A stretch of 13,857 nucleotides of DNA from Bacteroidales bacterium (GCA_017472115.1 JAFUQW010000060.1:1-13857), one strand, 5' to 3'; shown: positions 6,710 to 12,963, counted from the stretch's first letter. The notes: generated from the letters alone by a model not told the origin. Program-made: numbers and translations.

Positions 6710-7852
6710 ATGTTTAATACCATGATAGATAAGATACTGCTTTTCCCATATTGGTTTGTGCTAAAGTGCAGACATTTCATGTTTGACCACGGACTCCGTA
6801 AAGTCCACAAGGCTGACGTGCCTGTCATCTGCATAGGTAATGTGACCGTAGGAGGTACAGGAAAGACTCCGCATACGGAAATGATCATCAGGACACTCCT
6901 TGACACCGACGGATGGAAAGGTAAGAAGATAGCGGTGCTCTCGCGCGGGTACAAGCGTAAGACCAGGGGATTCCAGCAGGTGCCGTCCGACGGTTCCGCT
7001 CATCTTTACGGTGACGAGCCGCTCCAGATCAAGAAGAAATTTCCTGATGTGACAGTGGCCGTATGCAAGTCCAGGCATACCGGCTGCGATTTTCTTGCCC
7101 ATCCTGAAAATCTTCTGACTTCCAAAAAGGCCAGGAAATGCATGAACAAGGAAATGCCTGCTTCAGATCTGATTATTCTCGATGATGCATATCAGCACCG
7201 GTCTCTCGCACCTTCAGTCTCGATACTCCTGATCGATTTCAACAGGCCTGTAGCGAAAGACCATCTTCTGCCGTTAGGCCGTCTCAGAGACCTGCCGGAA
7301 AGAGTGGGGGCAGCCGACATCGTCATAATTTCAAAATGTCCTAAAGACATCGACCCATGGCAGAGAAGCAGATGGGCCGAGGCCATCGGACTGACAGGAT
7401 ATGACGGAACAAAAGGTTACGGCCTCAGGAAAGACGGCAGCATCCAGCATCTTTTCTTCACGACGATAGGATACGACACGCCGATGGCTGTGTTCCCTGA
7501 GGGTGATGCAAGATATGTATATTCCAAGAAACTGATCTTGTTCTCAGGCATAGCCAACGACAAGCCGCTGAGGCATTACCTGAGCAGTTCGTACAAGCTT
7601 CTGCGACATTTCGAGTTTTCAGACCATCACAGGTTCAGCCGCAACGACATGACCGGACTGATCCGTGAATCGAAGGCATTCCCGACATCCGTGGTGATGA
7701 CTACAGAAAAAGATTGTCAGAGAGTACGCGACTGTGACGGACTCCCTGACAACTTCAGGCAAAGACTGTTCTATACTCCTATCAAGAGCGAATTCATCAG
7801 CAAAGATGATCACAGGCTCTTTGTAGAGGCACTTACTTCGTTCTTGAAATGA
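6710..7852 (+). CDS. lpxK: Tetraacyldisaccharide 4'-kinase
   Basis: LpxK phosphorylates the 4' position of the lipid A disaccharide precursor at the inner face of the inner membrane, giving lipid IVA. The 380-residue protein has a hydrophobic N-terminal anchor (I-L-L-F-P-Y-W-F-V-L, about 9-18). A P-loop I-G-N-V-T-V-G-G-T-G-K-T-P (42-54) follows, then S-R-G-Y-K-R (78-83) and D-D-A-Y-Q-H-R (158-164), the LpxK version of the acidic catalytic motif. Near the C-terminal half is D-H-H-R-F-S. Length and motif order fit the family. The gene starts 5 bases after dusB. Met5 (6722) is an alternative start. Its 3' end overlaps the last 20 bases of the convergent DAHP synthase gene, so no terminator fits between them and I see none just beyond. 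It shows that the organism makes lipid A and has a Gram-negative envelope. Confidence 0.93.
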   Translation: MFNTMIDKILLFPYWFVLKCRHFMFDHGLRKVHKADVPVICIGNVTVGGTGKTPHTEMIIRTLLDTDGWKGKKIAVLSRGYKRKTRGFQQVPSDGSAHLYGDEPLQIKKKFPDVTVAVCKSRHTGCDFLAHPENLLTSKKARKCMNKEMPASDLIILDDAYQHRSLAPSVSILLIDFNRPVAKDHLLPLGRLRDLPERVGAADIVIISKCPKDIDPWQRSRWAEAIGLTGYDGTKGYGLRKDGSIQHLFFTTIGYDTPMAVFPEGDARYVYSKKLILFSGIANDKPLRHYLSSSYKLLRHFEFSDHHRFSRNDMTGLIRESKAFPTSVVMTTEKDCQRVRDCDGLPDNFRQRLFYTPIKSEFISKDDHRLFVEALTSFLK

Positions 7853-8933
7853 CTTCGTTCTGAACCTCGACAGAGGCATCGTGGATCGCATTGAACACTG
7901 CAGTGAGGAATTTCTCCGAAAGTCCGTATTCCTCTCCTTTCTCCACGACTTTCGCAAGGACTGCATCCCATCTCGATGTCTGAAGAATGGCGATGTTGCT
8001 GTTCTTCTTGTACTCTCCGATCTGGCGGCTGACCTTCATTCTTGATCCGAGGGCATACAGGATATTTTCATCTATGATGTCTATCTTAGCCCTGAGCTGG
8101 TCAATGTTTTCCTTCCACTCCCTTGAATCGGAATCATTCTCTCTGACCTTGATCCTGTTGTGAAGCATATCCTTGAGTTCTTCCGGAGTGAGCTGCTGCT
8201 TTGCATCGCTGAGGGCGGCCGGAGGATTGCAGTGTGACTCTATCATAAGTCCCTCGAAACCAAGGTCAAGCGAACGCTGCGACAGCTCCAGGATATAGTC
8301 CTTGCATCCGGCCATGTGGCTCGGATCCACGAAGAACGGCAGTTCCGGATGACGGCTCCTGAGTTCGATAGCCATCTGCCAGGAAGGATCGTTGCGGTAT
8401 TTTATCTTGTCAAAAGTCGAGAATCCCCTGTGGATCACTCCGAGTTTCCTTATGCCTGCCCTGTTCAGTCTTTCGAGTGCACCTATCCACAGGTCGAGAT
8501 CCGGATTGACAGGATTCTTGACGAGCACAGGCATATCGGTATCCCTGAGGGCATCGGCTATCTCCTGAACAAGGAAAGGATTGGCAGTAGTCCTTGCTCC
8601 AAGCCATACGAGATCGACCCCGAACTTCAGACATTCATAGACATGTTTCTCACTGGCAACTTCTGTCGCTATCTTCAGGCCATATTCCTTCTTTGCCCTC
8701 TGCATCCATCTGAGACCTTCCGTTCCGATACCTTCGAATGAGCCGGGATGAGTCCTCGGCTTCCATATTCCTGCACGGAACACATTGATTCCCAGTTCCC
8801 TGAGTCCTTTTGCCGTTTCCATGACCTGTTCTTCAGTCTCTGCACTGCACGGACCTGCGATCACGCTCGGCCTCGGTTCTGTGAACATCCCCCAATCGTA
8901 AAGAGGGATGATATCTAATTTCTTGTTTGCCAT
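7833..8933 (-). CDS. aroF: Fused DAHP synthase / chorismate mutase (AroQ type)
   Basis: The N-terminal domain (about 1-260) condenses phosphoenolpyruvate and erythrose 4-phosphate to DAHP, the first step of the shikimate pathway. It shows V-I-A-G-P-C-S-A-E (24-32), R-A-G-I-W-K-P-R (53-60), L-V-K-N-P (137-141), V-D-P-S-H-M-A-G (202-209) and I-E-S-H-C-N-P (231-237), as in the type I-beta / KDO8P-synthase-like group. The C-terminal domain (about 275-360) is a helical AroQ chorismate mutase: I-D-Q-L-R-A-K-I-D, G-S-R-M-K-V-S-R-Q-I-G-E-Y-K-K and later T-S-R-W-D. The expected Arg281, Arg297 and Lys309/310 are present. This fusion is typical of Bacteroidota. No separate feedback domain is visible; in related fusions prephenate can inhibit through the mutase domain. 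It is the last gene of the aromatic operon, 10 bases after tyrA. The symbol aroF is by analogy. Confidence 0.93.
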   Translation of the reverse strand: MANKKLDIIPLYDWGMFTEPRPSVIAGPCSAETEEQVMETAKGLRELGINVFRAGIWKPRTHPGSFEGIGTEGLRWMQRAKKEYGLKIATEVASEKHVYECLKFGVDLVWLGARTTANPFLVQEIADALRDTDMPVLVKNPVNPDLDLWIGALERLNRAGIRKLGVIHRGFSTFDKIKYRNDPSWQMAIELRSRHPELPFFVDPSHMAGCKDYILELSQRSLDLGFEGLMIESHCNPPAALSDAKQQLTPEELKDMLHNRIKVRENDSDSREWKENIDQLRAKIDIIDENILYALGSRMKVSRQIGEYKKNSNIAILQTSRWDAVLAKVVEKGEEYGLSEKFLTAVFNAIHDASVEVQNEVISRTK

Positions 8934-8943
8934 AGTCTTGCGT

Positions 8944-9813
8944 TTATCTTATTATACGTCTGATCTTGTTGGACTCCGCAATCAGTCCGCGGATGGATTC
9001 TTCATCCCCATCTGCAATCGCGTCACGGAAAGCCTGCATCTTTTCTATATAGGTATCGATCACATGAAGCACATTGACGCTGTTCTGTGTCAGAATCGGG
9101 GTCCACATGTCGGGGCTGCTCTTGGCAAGACGCACCGTAGATGAGAATCCTCCGGATGCCAGATCGAAGATATGCTTCTCGTCCTTTTCCTTTTCAAGCA
9201 CGGTAAGAGCCAGAGCAAAAGAGGTGACATGCGATATATGGGACACATACGCCGTGTGGACATCGTGATTGGACGAATTCATATATATGAGTCTCATGTT
9301 AAGGGCCTCATAAAGGTCTTCTATAGTGCGAACGGCCTCCTGAGACGACTCTTCCGCATCACAGATTATGCCCGCATGACCGTCGAAGAGTCCAGGCATG
9401 GCTGCCCACGGACCGCTGTACTCCGTGCCGGCCATCGGGTGGGTCGCCACATACTGCCTGCGTGCCGGATGTGTCTTTACGCTGAGGGCGAGATGCTCCT
9501 TGGTCGAACACACGTCTATGACCACCTTTTCTGAAGAAGCGATCTTTCCGGCAGACATAGCATGGAAACGGTCCAGGATATCCGGGAGCATCCTGACGGC
9601 CGTCCCCACCGGAACAGCCAGAATGACCACATCCGACTCCTCTATGCATACCTCGTATGAGACGACCCTGTCAACGAGCCCTATCTTCTCTGCGGCTGCG
9701 GCATTGACCGGCTCGGCTTCCACTCCAAGCACTTCGCTTGCGAAACCCTTCCTCTTGAGGTCAATGGCCATCGATCCTCCTATGAGTCCTAATCCTATGA
9801 TTCCTACCTTCAT
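8944..9813 (-). CDS. tyrA: Prephenate dehydrogenase
   Basis: TyrA oxidatively decarboxylates prephenate to 4-hydroxyphenylpyruvate with NAD(P)+, for tyrosine synthesis. I start it at the ATG at 9813, giving 289 residues that open M-K-V-G-I-I-G-L-G-L-I-G-G-S, the usual Rossmann start. An in-frame ATG at 9861 would add 16 polar residues with no family match. Other motifs are V-I-L-A-V-P-V (63-69), A-T-H-P-M-A-G-T-E (123-131), N-H-D-V-H-T-A-Y-V-S-H-I-S-H (182-195, the substrate-site histidines) and G-G-F-S-S-T-V-R-L-A (211-220). There is no ACT domain or fused mutase; mutase activity comes from the next gene. It lies 75 bases after the aminotransferase gene and 10 bases before the DAHP synthase gene. 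Confidence 0.92.
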   Translation of the reverse strand: MKVGIIGLGLIGGSMAIDLKRKGFASEVLGVEAEPVNAAAAEKIGLVDRVVSYEVCIEESDVVILAVPVGTAVRMLPDILDRFHAMSAGKIASSEKVVIDVCSTKEHLALSVKTHPARRQYVATHPMAGTEYSGPWAAMPGLFDGHAGIICDAEESSQEAVRTIEDLYEALNMRLIYMNSSNHDVHTAYVSHISHVTSFALALTVLEKEKDEKHIFDLASGGFSSTVRLAKSSPDMWTPILTQNSVNVLHVIDTYIEKMQAFRDAIADGDEESIRGLIAESNKIRRIIR

Positions 9814-9888
9814 TATCGTACTGGCACTTAAAACATTGTCATTCAATTCGTTATTATCCATTCGCTGCCGTCAGACTGCAGCAGCGAT

Positions 9889-11091
9889 TCAAAGTATCTT
9901 GCTGGTGGTCAGGGGTTTAGATGCCAGCGAGTGGCGAATCTTCTCTGCGGCGAGGCGGAGGGTTTCGGGCTTGGCGCAGAGGGATATGCGGATGTAGTCC
10001 TCGCCGTTGCTGCCGAAGATGAATCCCGGGGTGATGAATACACCCGCCTCATAAAGTATCCTGTCCGACACTACCTGACCTGCAGAATCCCCCACCCTGC
10101 CCCAGAGGAACATGCCGGTGCTGTCATGGTCATATTCTGCTCCGAGAAGGTCGAAAATCTCACCCGCCAGAACCCTGCGGCGGCGATACTCATCATTGAG
10201 GGCGGCAAACCATTCCGGTCCCTGCTTCAGAGCTTCTATCGCTGCCAGCTGGAGAGGCCTGAACATGCCCGAGTCCATCTGGCTCTTGACTTTCAGTATT
10301 TCCGAGATCACCTGCCGATCCGCAGCCACCATTCCGATACGCCACCCCGCCATGTTGTGGGCCTTGCTCAAGGAATTAAGTTCCAGACAACATTCCTTTG
10401 CCCGAGGGACGGAGAGGATCGAGAGCGGATTGTCGTTGAGAATGAAGCTGTAAGGATTGTCATTGCATATCATTATCCCGTGACGCAAGCCGAAATCCAC
10501 GAGACGTTCATAGAGCCGAGCCGTCGCCGGAGCACCTGTAGGCATGTTCGGATAGTTGGTCCACATGATCTTCACTCCGCCATGATCCATCTTCTCAAGG
10601 GCATCGAAATCAGGCTGCCATCCGTTGTCCGGCTTAAGGTCATATGTCAGGATCTCAGCCTCGACAAGGTGCGATGCAGAAGAATAAGTCGGGTAGCCGG
10701 GATCCGGGACGAGTACCTTGTCGCCTTTATCAAGAAATGCAAGAGAAATAAGCAGAATCGCCTCCTTCGATCCTACGAGAGGCTGGATTTCCGTTGCAGG
10801 GTCGAGGCTGACTCCATACCATCGGGCATACCAGTCCGCAAAGGCCTTCCTGAGTTCCGGAATACCGACATAACTCTGATACGCATGATTGCCGGACCGG
10901 GACGCCGACTCCTTCAATGCCTCTATCGCCATAAGAGGAGGCATGCCGTCAGGAGAACCTATCCCGAGATTGATCACCGGATCCTCGCCTGCAGATACGC
11001 GCTCGGCATTCATTGCCGCTATTTCCTTCAGTTTCCTGGAAAAATAGTATTCCCGGACTGACTCTGTTCTTTTTGCCGGTCTTATTATCAT
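9889..11091 (-). CDS. PLP-dependent aminotransferase, class I/II fold, probably aromatic
   Basis: The 400-residue protein is a fold-type I aminotransferase. Visible features are N-L-G-I-G-S-P-D (41-48), Q-S-Y-V-G-I-P-E-L-R (72-81), N-Y-P-N-M-P-T-G (179-186), N-D-N-P-Y-S-F (210-216), the PLP-binding Lys243 in S-L-S-K-A-H-N-M-A-G-W-R-I-G, and a C-terminal Arg368 in Y-I-R-I-S that should bind the substrate carboxylate. Sequence alone does not fix the substrate. Its place between pheA and tyrA makes phenylpyruvate and 4-hydroxyphenylpyruvate, with glutamate or aspartate as amino donor, the likely choice; this is inference. AAAGGA lies about 10 bases before the ATG, one of the few Shine-Dalgarno-like sites here. 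The 108-base gap from pheA holds a tandem repeat but no promoter that I can see. Confidence 0.88.
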   Translation of the reverse strand: MIIRPAKRTESVREYYFSRKLKEIAAMNAERVSAGEDPVINLGIGSPDGMPPLMAIEALKESASRSGNHAYQSYVGIPELRKAFADWYARWYGVSLDPATEIQPLVGSKEAILLISLAFLDKGDKVLVPDPGYPTYSSASHLVEAEILTYDLKPDNGWQPDFDALEKMDHGGVKIMWTNYPNMPTGAPATARLYERLVDFGLRHGIMICNDNPYSFILNDNPLSILSVPRAKECCLELNSLSKAHNMAGWRIGMVAADRQVISEILKVKSQMDSGMFRPLQLAAIEALKQGPEWFAALNDEYRRRRVLAGEIFDLLGAEYDHDSTGMFLWGRVGDSAGQVVSDRILYEAGVFITPGFIFGSNGEDYIRISLCAKPETLRLAAEKIRHSLASKPLTTSKIL

Positions 11092-11105
11092 CTCATTATC
11101 CTTTA

Positions 11106-11207
11106 CTTATCCACGAAAGCAGCCGTTTTGGTGGAGAAACATCATATTTTGCTGCACTTATCCATGAGAACAGGCGTTTTGGTGGAGAAGATCAACATTT
11201 CAAACCG
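11106..11207. repeat. Two-copy tandem repeat of 51 bases between pheA and the aminotransferase gene
   Basis: CTTATCCA occurs at 11106 and 11157, and the 15-base block CGTTTTGGTGGAGAA at 11124 and 11175, all with a 51-base period. The first 33 bases of the two units differ at only about four positions; the last third has drifted. Each unit holds an inverted pair (TCCAC or TCCAT with GTGGA). The second unit reaches the last bases of pheA. Since 51 is a multiple of three, both copies read in the same frame on either strand. On plus this gives a 17-residue peptide repeat beginning L-I-H-E and containing R-F-G-G-E. I do not think it is translated. It may be a dispersed intergenic repeat. Confidence 0.7.
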
Positions 11208-12033
11208 CCGCTACATATTCACCCAATATGGTGAGGTCTTCCATCAGCGGGCGCACTGCCGCGAGAGCCTGCTCGTAACGGGTGTAGTCATCAAATTTTA
11301 TATCCACGTAGAAGAAATACTGCCATTCCTGTCCGGGTATCGGAAGAGACTGGATCCTTGTCAGATTCATTCCATAGAATGACATGATGGTCAGCACATG
11401 GGCCAGCGAACCAGGCGTATGAGGCAGTGTGAAGCACATGGACGACTTGTCAACCTTCGGGCGGTCAACTTCAAGCGAGTCATCAAAAATGAGGAAACGC
11501 GTGAAATTCTGCTTGTATGTCTCAATTCCGGGGGCAAGGATCTCAAGTCCATAAAGTTCGGCCGCGAGTTCCGAAGCGACTGCTCCCACTCCCAGAAGTC
11601 CGCATTCAGCAACTTCAGCCGCACTTTTCGCCGTATCTTCCGACTCAACCAGACGGATCCACGGATAATCCTTGAAGAATTCGCGTGTCTGATTGATTGC
11701 CATGTAATGTGTACGCACTTCCTTTATGTCCCCAATCTTCTGACCGGGGAGAGCCATGAGGTTCTGCTGTATCCTCAGGAACACCTCGCCCTTGATCTTG
11801 CGGTCATATCTGCGTAGAAGTTCGAAATTCGGAAGAAGTCCTCCGGATACCGTATTCTCTATCGCCATAACTGCAGCATCCGCCTCACCTGACAAAAGGC
11901 TTCTGTAAAGATCTTCGAATGCAGCACATTCCACAATGTCGGGCACGATGTGTCCATGATCCTCATAGAAGAGTCTTGCCGCCTGCTCATGGAAGCAGCC
12001 CTTCACACCCTGTATCGCTACCTTTTTATACAT
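11200..12033 (-). CDS. pheA: Prephenate dehydratase with ACT domain
   Basis: PheA converts prephenate to phenylpyruvate for phenylalanine synthesis. The start is the ATG at 12033, giving 277 residues opening M-Y-K-K-V-A-I-Q-G-V-K-G-C-F-H-E. An in-frame ATG at 12081 would read through the attenuator hairpin and T-run, so it is rejected. The dehydratase domain (about 1-185) has M-A-I-E-N-T-V-S-G (57-65) and N-F-T-R-F-L-I-F (176-183) with the catalytic Thr178. The ACT domain (about 198-275) has H-T-P-G-S-L-A-H-V-L and then L-T-R-I-Q-S-L-P (224-231), where many PheA proteins have the Phe-binding E-S-R-P. No chorismate mutase domain is present, since it is fused to DAHP synthase in the same operon. 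Upstream lies a Phe/Tyr-rich leader peptide and attenuator, so expression is probably controlled by charged tRNA-Phe and tRNA-Tyr. Confidence 0.95.
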   Translation of the reverse strand: MYKKVAIQGVKGCFHEQAARLFYEDHGHIVPDIVECAAFEDLYRSLLSGEADAAVMAIENTVSGGLLPNFELLRRYDRKIKGEVFLRIQQNLMALPGQKIGDIKEVRTHYMAINQTREFFKDYPWIRLVESEDTAKSAAEVAECGLLGVGAVASELAAELYGLEILAPGIETYKQNFTRFLIFDDSLEVDRPKVDKSSMCFTLPHTPGSLAHVLTIMSFYGMNLTRIQSLPIPGQEWQYFFYVDIKFDDYTRYEQALAAVRPLMEDLTILGEYVAAV

Positions 12034-12039
12034 AATTCC

Positions 12040-12072
12040 AAAAAAACGCTGTCCGGCACAGACCGGACAGCA
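12040..12072 (-). terminator. Attenuator: intrinsic terminator just before pheA
   Basis: On the minus strand GCTGTCCGG (12071-12063), loop TCTGTG, then CCGGACAGC (12056-12048) form a perfect 9-bp stem, with a possible extra T-G pair. It is followed by G and seven T residues (12046-12040). It ends 7 bases before the pheA ATG. A strong terminator placed upstream of the gene on the same strand is the mark of transcription attenuation. The 5' arm is segment 3 and the 3' arm segment 4 of the leader. Confidence 0.92.
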
Positions 12073-12112
12073 TGAATTCATATACTATATTCGACACACA
12101 GCTTCCGGTCCA

Positions 12113-12169
12113 TTATCTTTTCTGATAATAGAAATAAAATCCGAAGCTGTTAAATCGATTGTTTCCCAT
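12113..12169 (-). CDS. Phe/Tyr-rich leader peptide of the pheA operon
   Basis: ATG (12169-12167) opens 18 codons ending in TAA (12115-12113). The peptide is MGNNRFNSFGFYFYYQKR, with Phe at 6, 9, 11 and 13 and Tyr at 12, 14 and 15; residues 11-15 are F-Y-F-Y-Y. Seven of 18 codons are Phe or Tyr, the two products of the downstream operon. It is analogous to enterobacterial PheL but not recognisably homologous. The predicted transcription start is only about 2-4 bases before the ATG, so translation may begin on a nearly leaderless RNA. The peptide itself probably has no function; its translation is the sensor. Confidence 0.82.
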   Translation of the reverse strand: MGNNRFNSFGFYFYYQKR

Positions 12170-12177
12170 AACGGTCA

Positions 12178-12185
12178 CAAATATA
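12178..12185 (-). promoter_or_regulatory. -7 box of the pheA operon promoter
   Basis: TATATTTG (minus, 12185-12178) matches TAnnTTTG and sits 8 bases before the leader peptide ATG. I see no good TTTG at the expected -33 position (about 12205-12210), so the promoter may be weak or need an activator. Confidence 0.55.
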
Positions 12186-12236
12186 GTTATTTTTTGGTAA
12201 TGATATATCTGTTTGCACTTCAGAAATCATCCATTC

Positions 12237-12329
12237 ACTGTCATGCTGAACGAAGTGAAGCATCTTTACAATAAAGATTCTTCGCTGCCCCTTCGGCTAC
12301 GCTCAGGGCTGAAGGCTCAGAATGACAGT
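12237..12329. repeat. Palindromic intergenic repeat element between frr and the pheA leader
   Basis: The ends are inverted: ACTGTCATGCTGA (12237-12249) matches the reverse complement of the right end (12317-12329) in 12 of 13 positions. Inside, G-T-GAAGCATCTTT (12256-12267) and AAAGATTCTTCGC (12273-12285) form a second imperfect hairpin with a short loop, and a GC-rich insert occupies the right half. The tGTCATnCTGA ends and AAAGATTCTTCGC core resemble a palindromic repeat I have seen dispersed between genes in Bacteroidota assemblies. It may act as a 3' hairpin for the pyrH-frr message. It encodes nothing. Bases 12330-12367, up to the frr stop, hold nothing I can identify. Confidence 0.65.
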
Positions 12330-12367
12330 TTGTGTAATCATTTATATCGTTACCATTTTTTATCAGA

Positions 12368-12931
12368 TCAGACAGTCATGATGTCTTTTTCCTTAGCTGC
12401 CACGAGATCGTCAACCTTCTTTGTGAAAGCGTCGGTCTCCTTCTGCACGAGCTGCTCGTACTCCTTCTGCATATCCTCAGGCATACCGTCCTTGTTGGCT
12501 TTCTTGAGCTGCTCGATGGCATCGCGACGAGCGTTTCTCACACTTACCTTCGCATTCTCGCCTGCACCCTTCGCCTTCTTGATAAGTTCCTTACGGCGCT
12601 CCTCGGTAAGAGGCGGAACAGTACAGCGGATAGACTCGCCGTTGTTTGAAGGAGTAAGTCCGATATTTGCATCGAGGATAGCCTTCTCGATGAGAGGAAT
12701 CATCTTCTTCTCCCATGGCTGGATCATGAGAGTCTTAGCGTCAGGAGTGGTAACCGAAGCCACCTGCGGCACAGGAGTAGGGCTGCCATAGTAGTCAACC
12801 ATCACATTGTTGAATACAAGCGGATTGGCCTTGCCTGCACGATATGTCTTGAGATCCTCTTCGAGGTGATTGACTGCGCTTGTCATCTTGCCCTTCGCGC
12901 CTGTCAGGATTTCTTTTGCTTTTGTTATCAT
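12368..12931 (-). CDS. frr: Ribosome recycling factor
   Basis: RRF works with EF-G to split the post-termination ribosome. The 187-residue protein has the family's usual length. It shows H-L-E-E-D-L-K-T-Y-R-A-G-K-A-N-P (22-37), then Y-Y-G-S-P-T-P-V (domain II hinge). Further on are I-R-C-T-V-P-P-L-T-E-E-R-R-K-E-L, A-K-V-S-V-R-N-A-R-R-D-A and a helical C-terminal arm ending D-I-M-T-V. It follows pyrH on the same strand after 63 bases, the common pyrH-frr order, so the two are probably co-transcribed. No Shine-Dalgarno site is visible before the ATG. No classical terminator follows; the palindromic repeat at 12237-12329 may mark the 3' end. Confidence 0.96.
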   Translation of the reverse strand: MITKAKEILTGAKGKMTSAVNHLEEDLKTYRAGKANPLVFNNVMVDYYGSPTPVPQVASVTTPDAKTLMIQPWEKKMIPLIEKAILDANIGLTPSNNGESIRCTVPPLTEERRKELIKKAKGAGENAKVSVRNARRDAIEQLKKANKDGMPEDMQKEYEQLVQKETDAFTKKVDDLVAAKEKDIMTV

Positions 12932-12963
12932 GGTTCTTTCGTTTAATTGTTTCTTTATGGTAT

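Larger units (their letters stand above)
12040..12172 (-). promoter_or_regulatory. Phe/Tyr attenuation leader RNA of the pheA operon
   Basis: Four RNA segments give competing pairings. Segment 1, ACAGCTTC-GG (12150-12141), lies within the leader peptide codons 7-10. Segment 2, CCGGAAGCTGT (12108-12098), lies just after its stop codon. They pair over 8 plus 2 bp with one bulged base. Segment 2 (GACCGGA, 12110-12104) also pairs perfectly over 7 bp with segment 3 (TCCGGTC, 12067-12061), forming an antiterminator, with 3 further bp after a bulge. Segment 3 otherwise pairs with segment 4 to make the terminator. A ribosome stalled on Phe/Tyr codons would cover segment 1 and free segment 2 to block termination. 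A ribosome reaching the stop codon, or no ribosome at all, would favour termination. This logic is inferred from the trp/phe paradigm. Confidence 0.85.

Noticed and set aside
8934..8943. Separate promoter or attenuator for the DAHP synthase/chorismate mutase gene
   Set aside because: Only 10 bases separate it from tyrA, and I saw no TAnnTTTG box or leader hairpin just upstream.
9814..9861. 16-residue N-terminal extension of tyrA
   Set aside because: The Rossmann fold starts directly at M-K-V-G-I-I-G-L-G. The extension is polar and has no family match. No Shine-Dalgarno site favours either start, so this is a judgement.
9931..11061. Long open reading frame on plus, antisense to the aminotransferase gene (376 codons)
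   Set aside because: It mirrors a well-supported aminotransferase, has Arg/His/Ile-rich low-sense composition and has no promoter or start context.
11106..11207. CRISPR-like array
   Set aside because: There are only two adjacent degenerate copies with no spacers between identical repeats, and no cas genes.
11013..11234. Plus-strand reading frame with a 17-residue peptide repeat
   Set aside because: The repeat arises because the DNA repeat period (51) is divisible by three. The frame begins inside the aminotransferase gene and ends inside pheA, both on the other strand, with no start signals.
12237..12329. Classical rho-independent terminator for frr
   Set aside because: The element forms long imperfect hairpins but has no T-run directly after a stem on the minus strand. 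It fits an intergenic repeat better.
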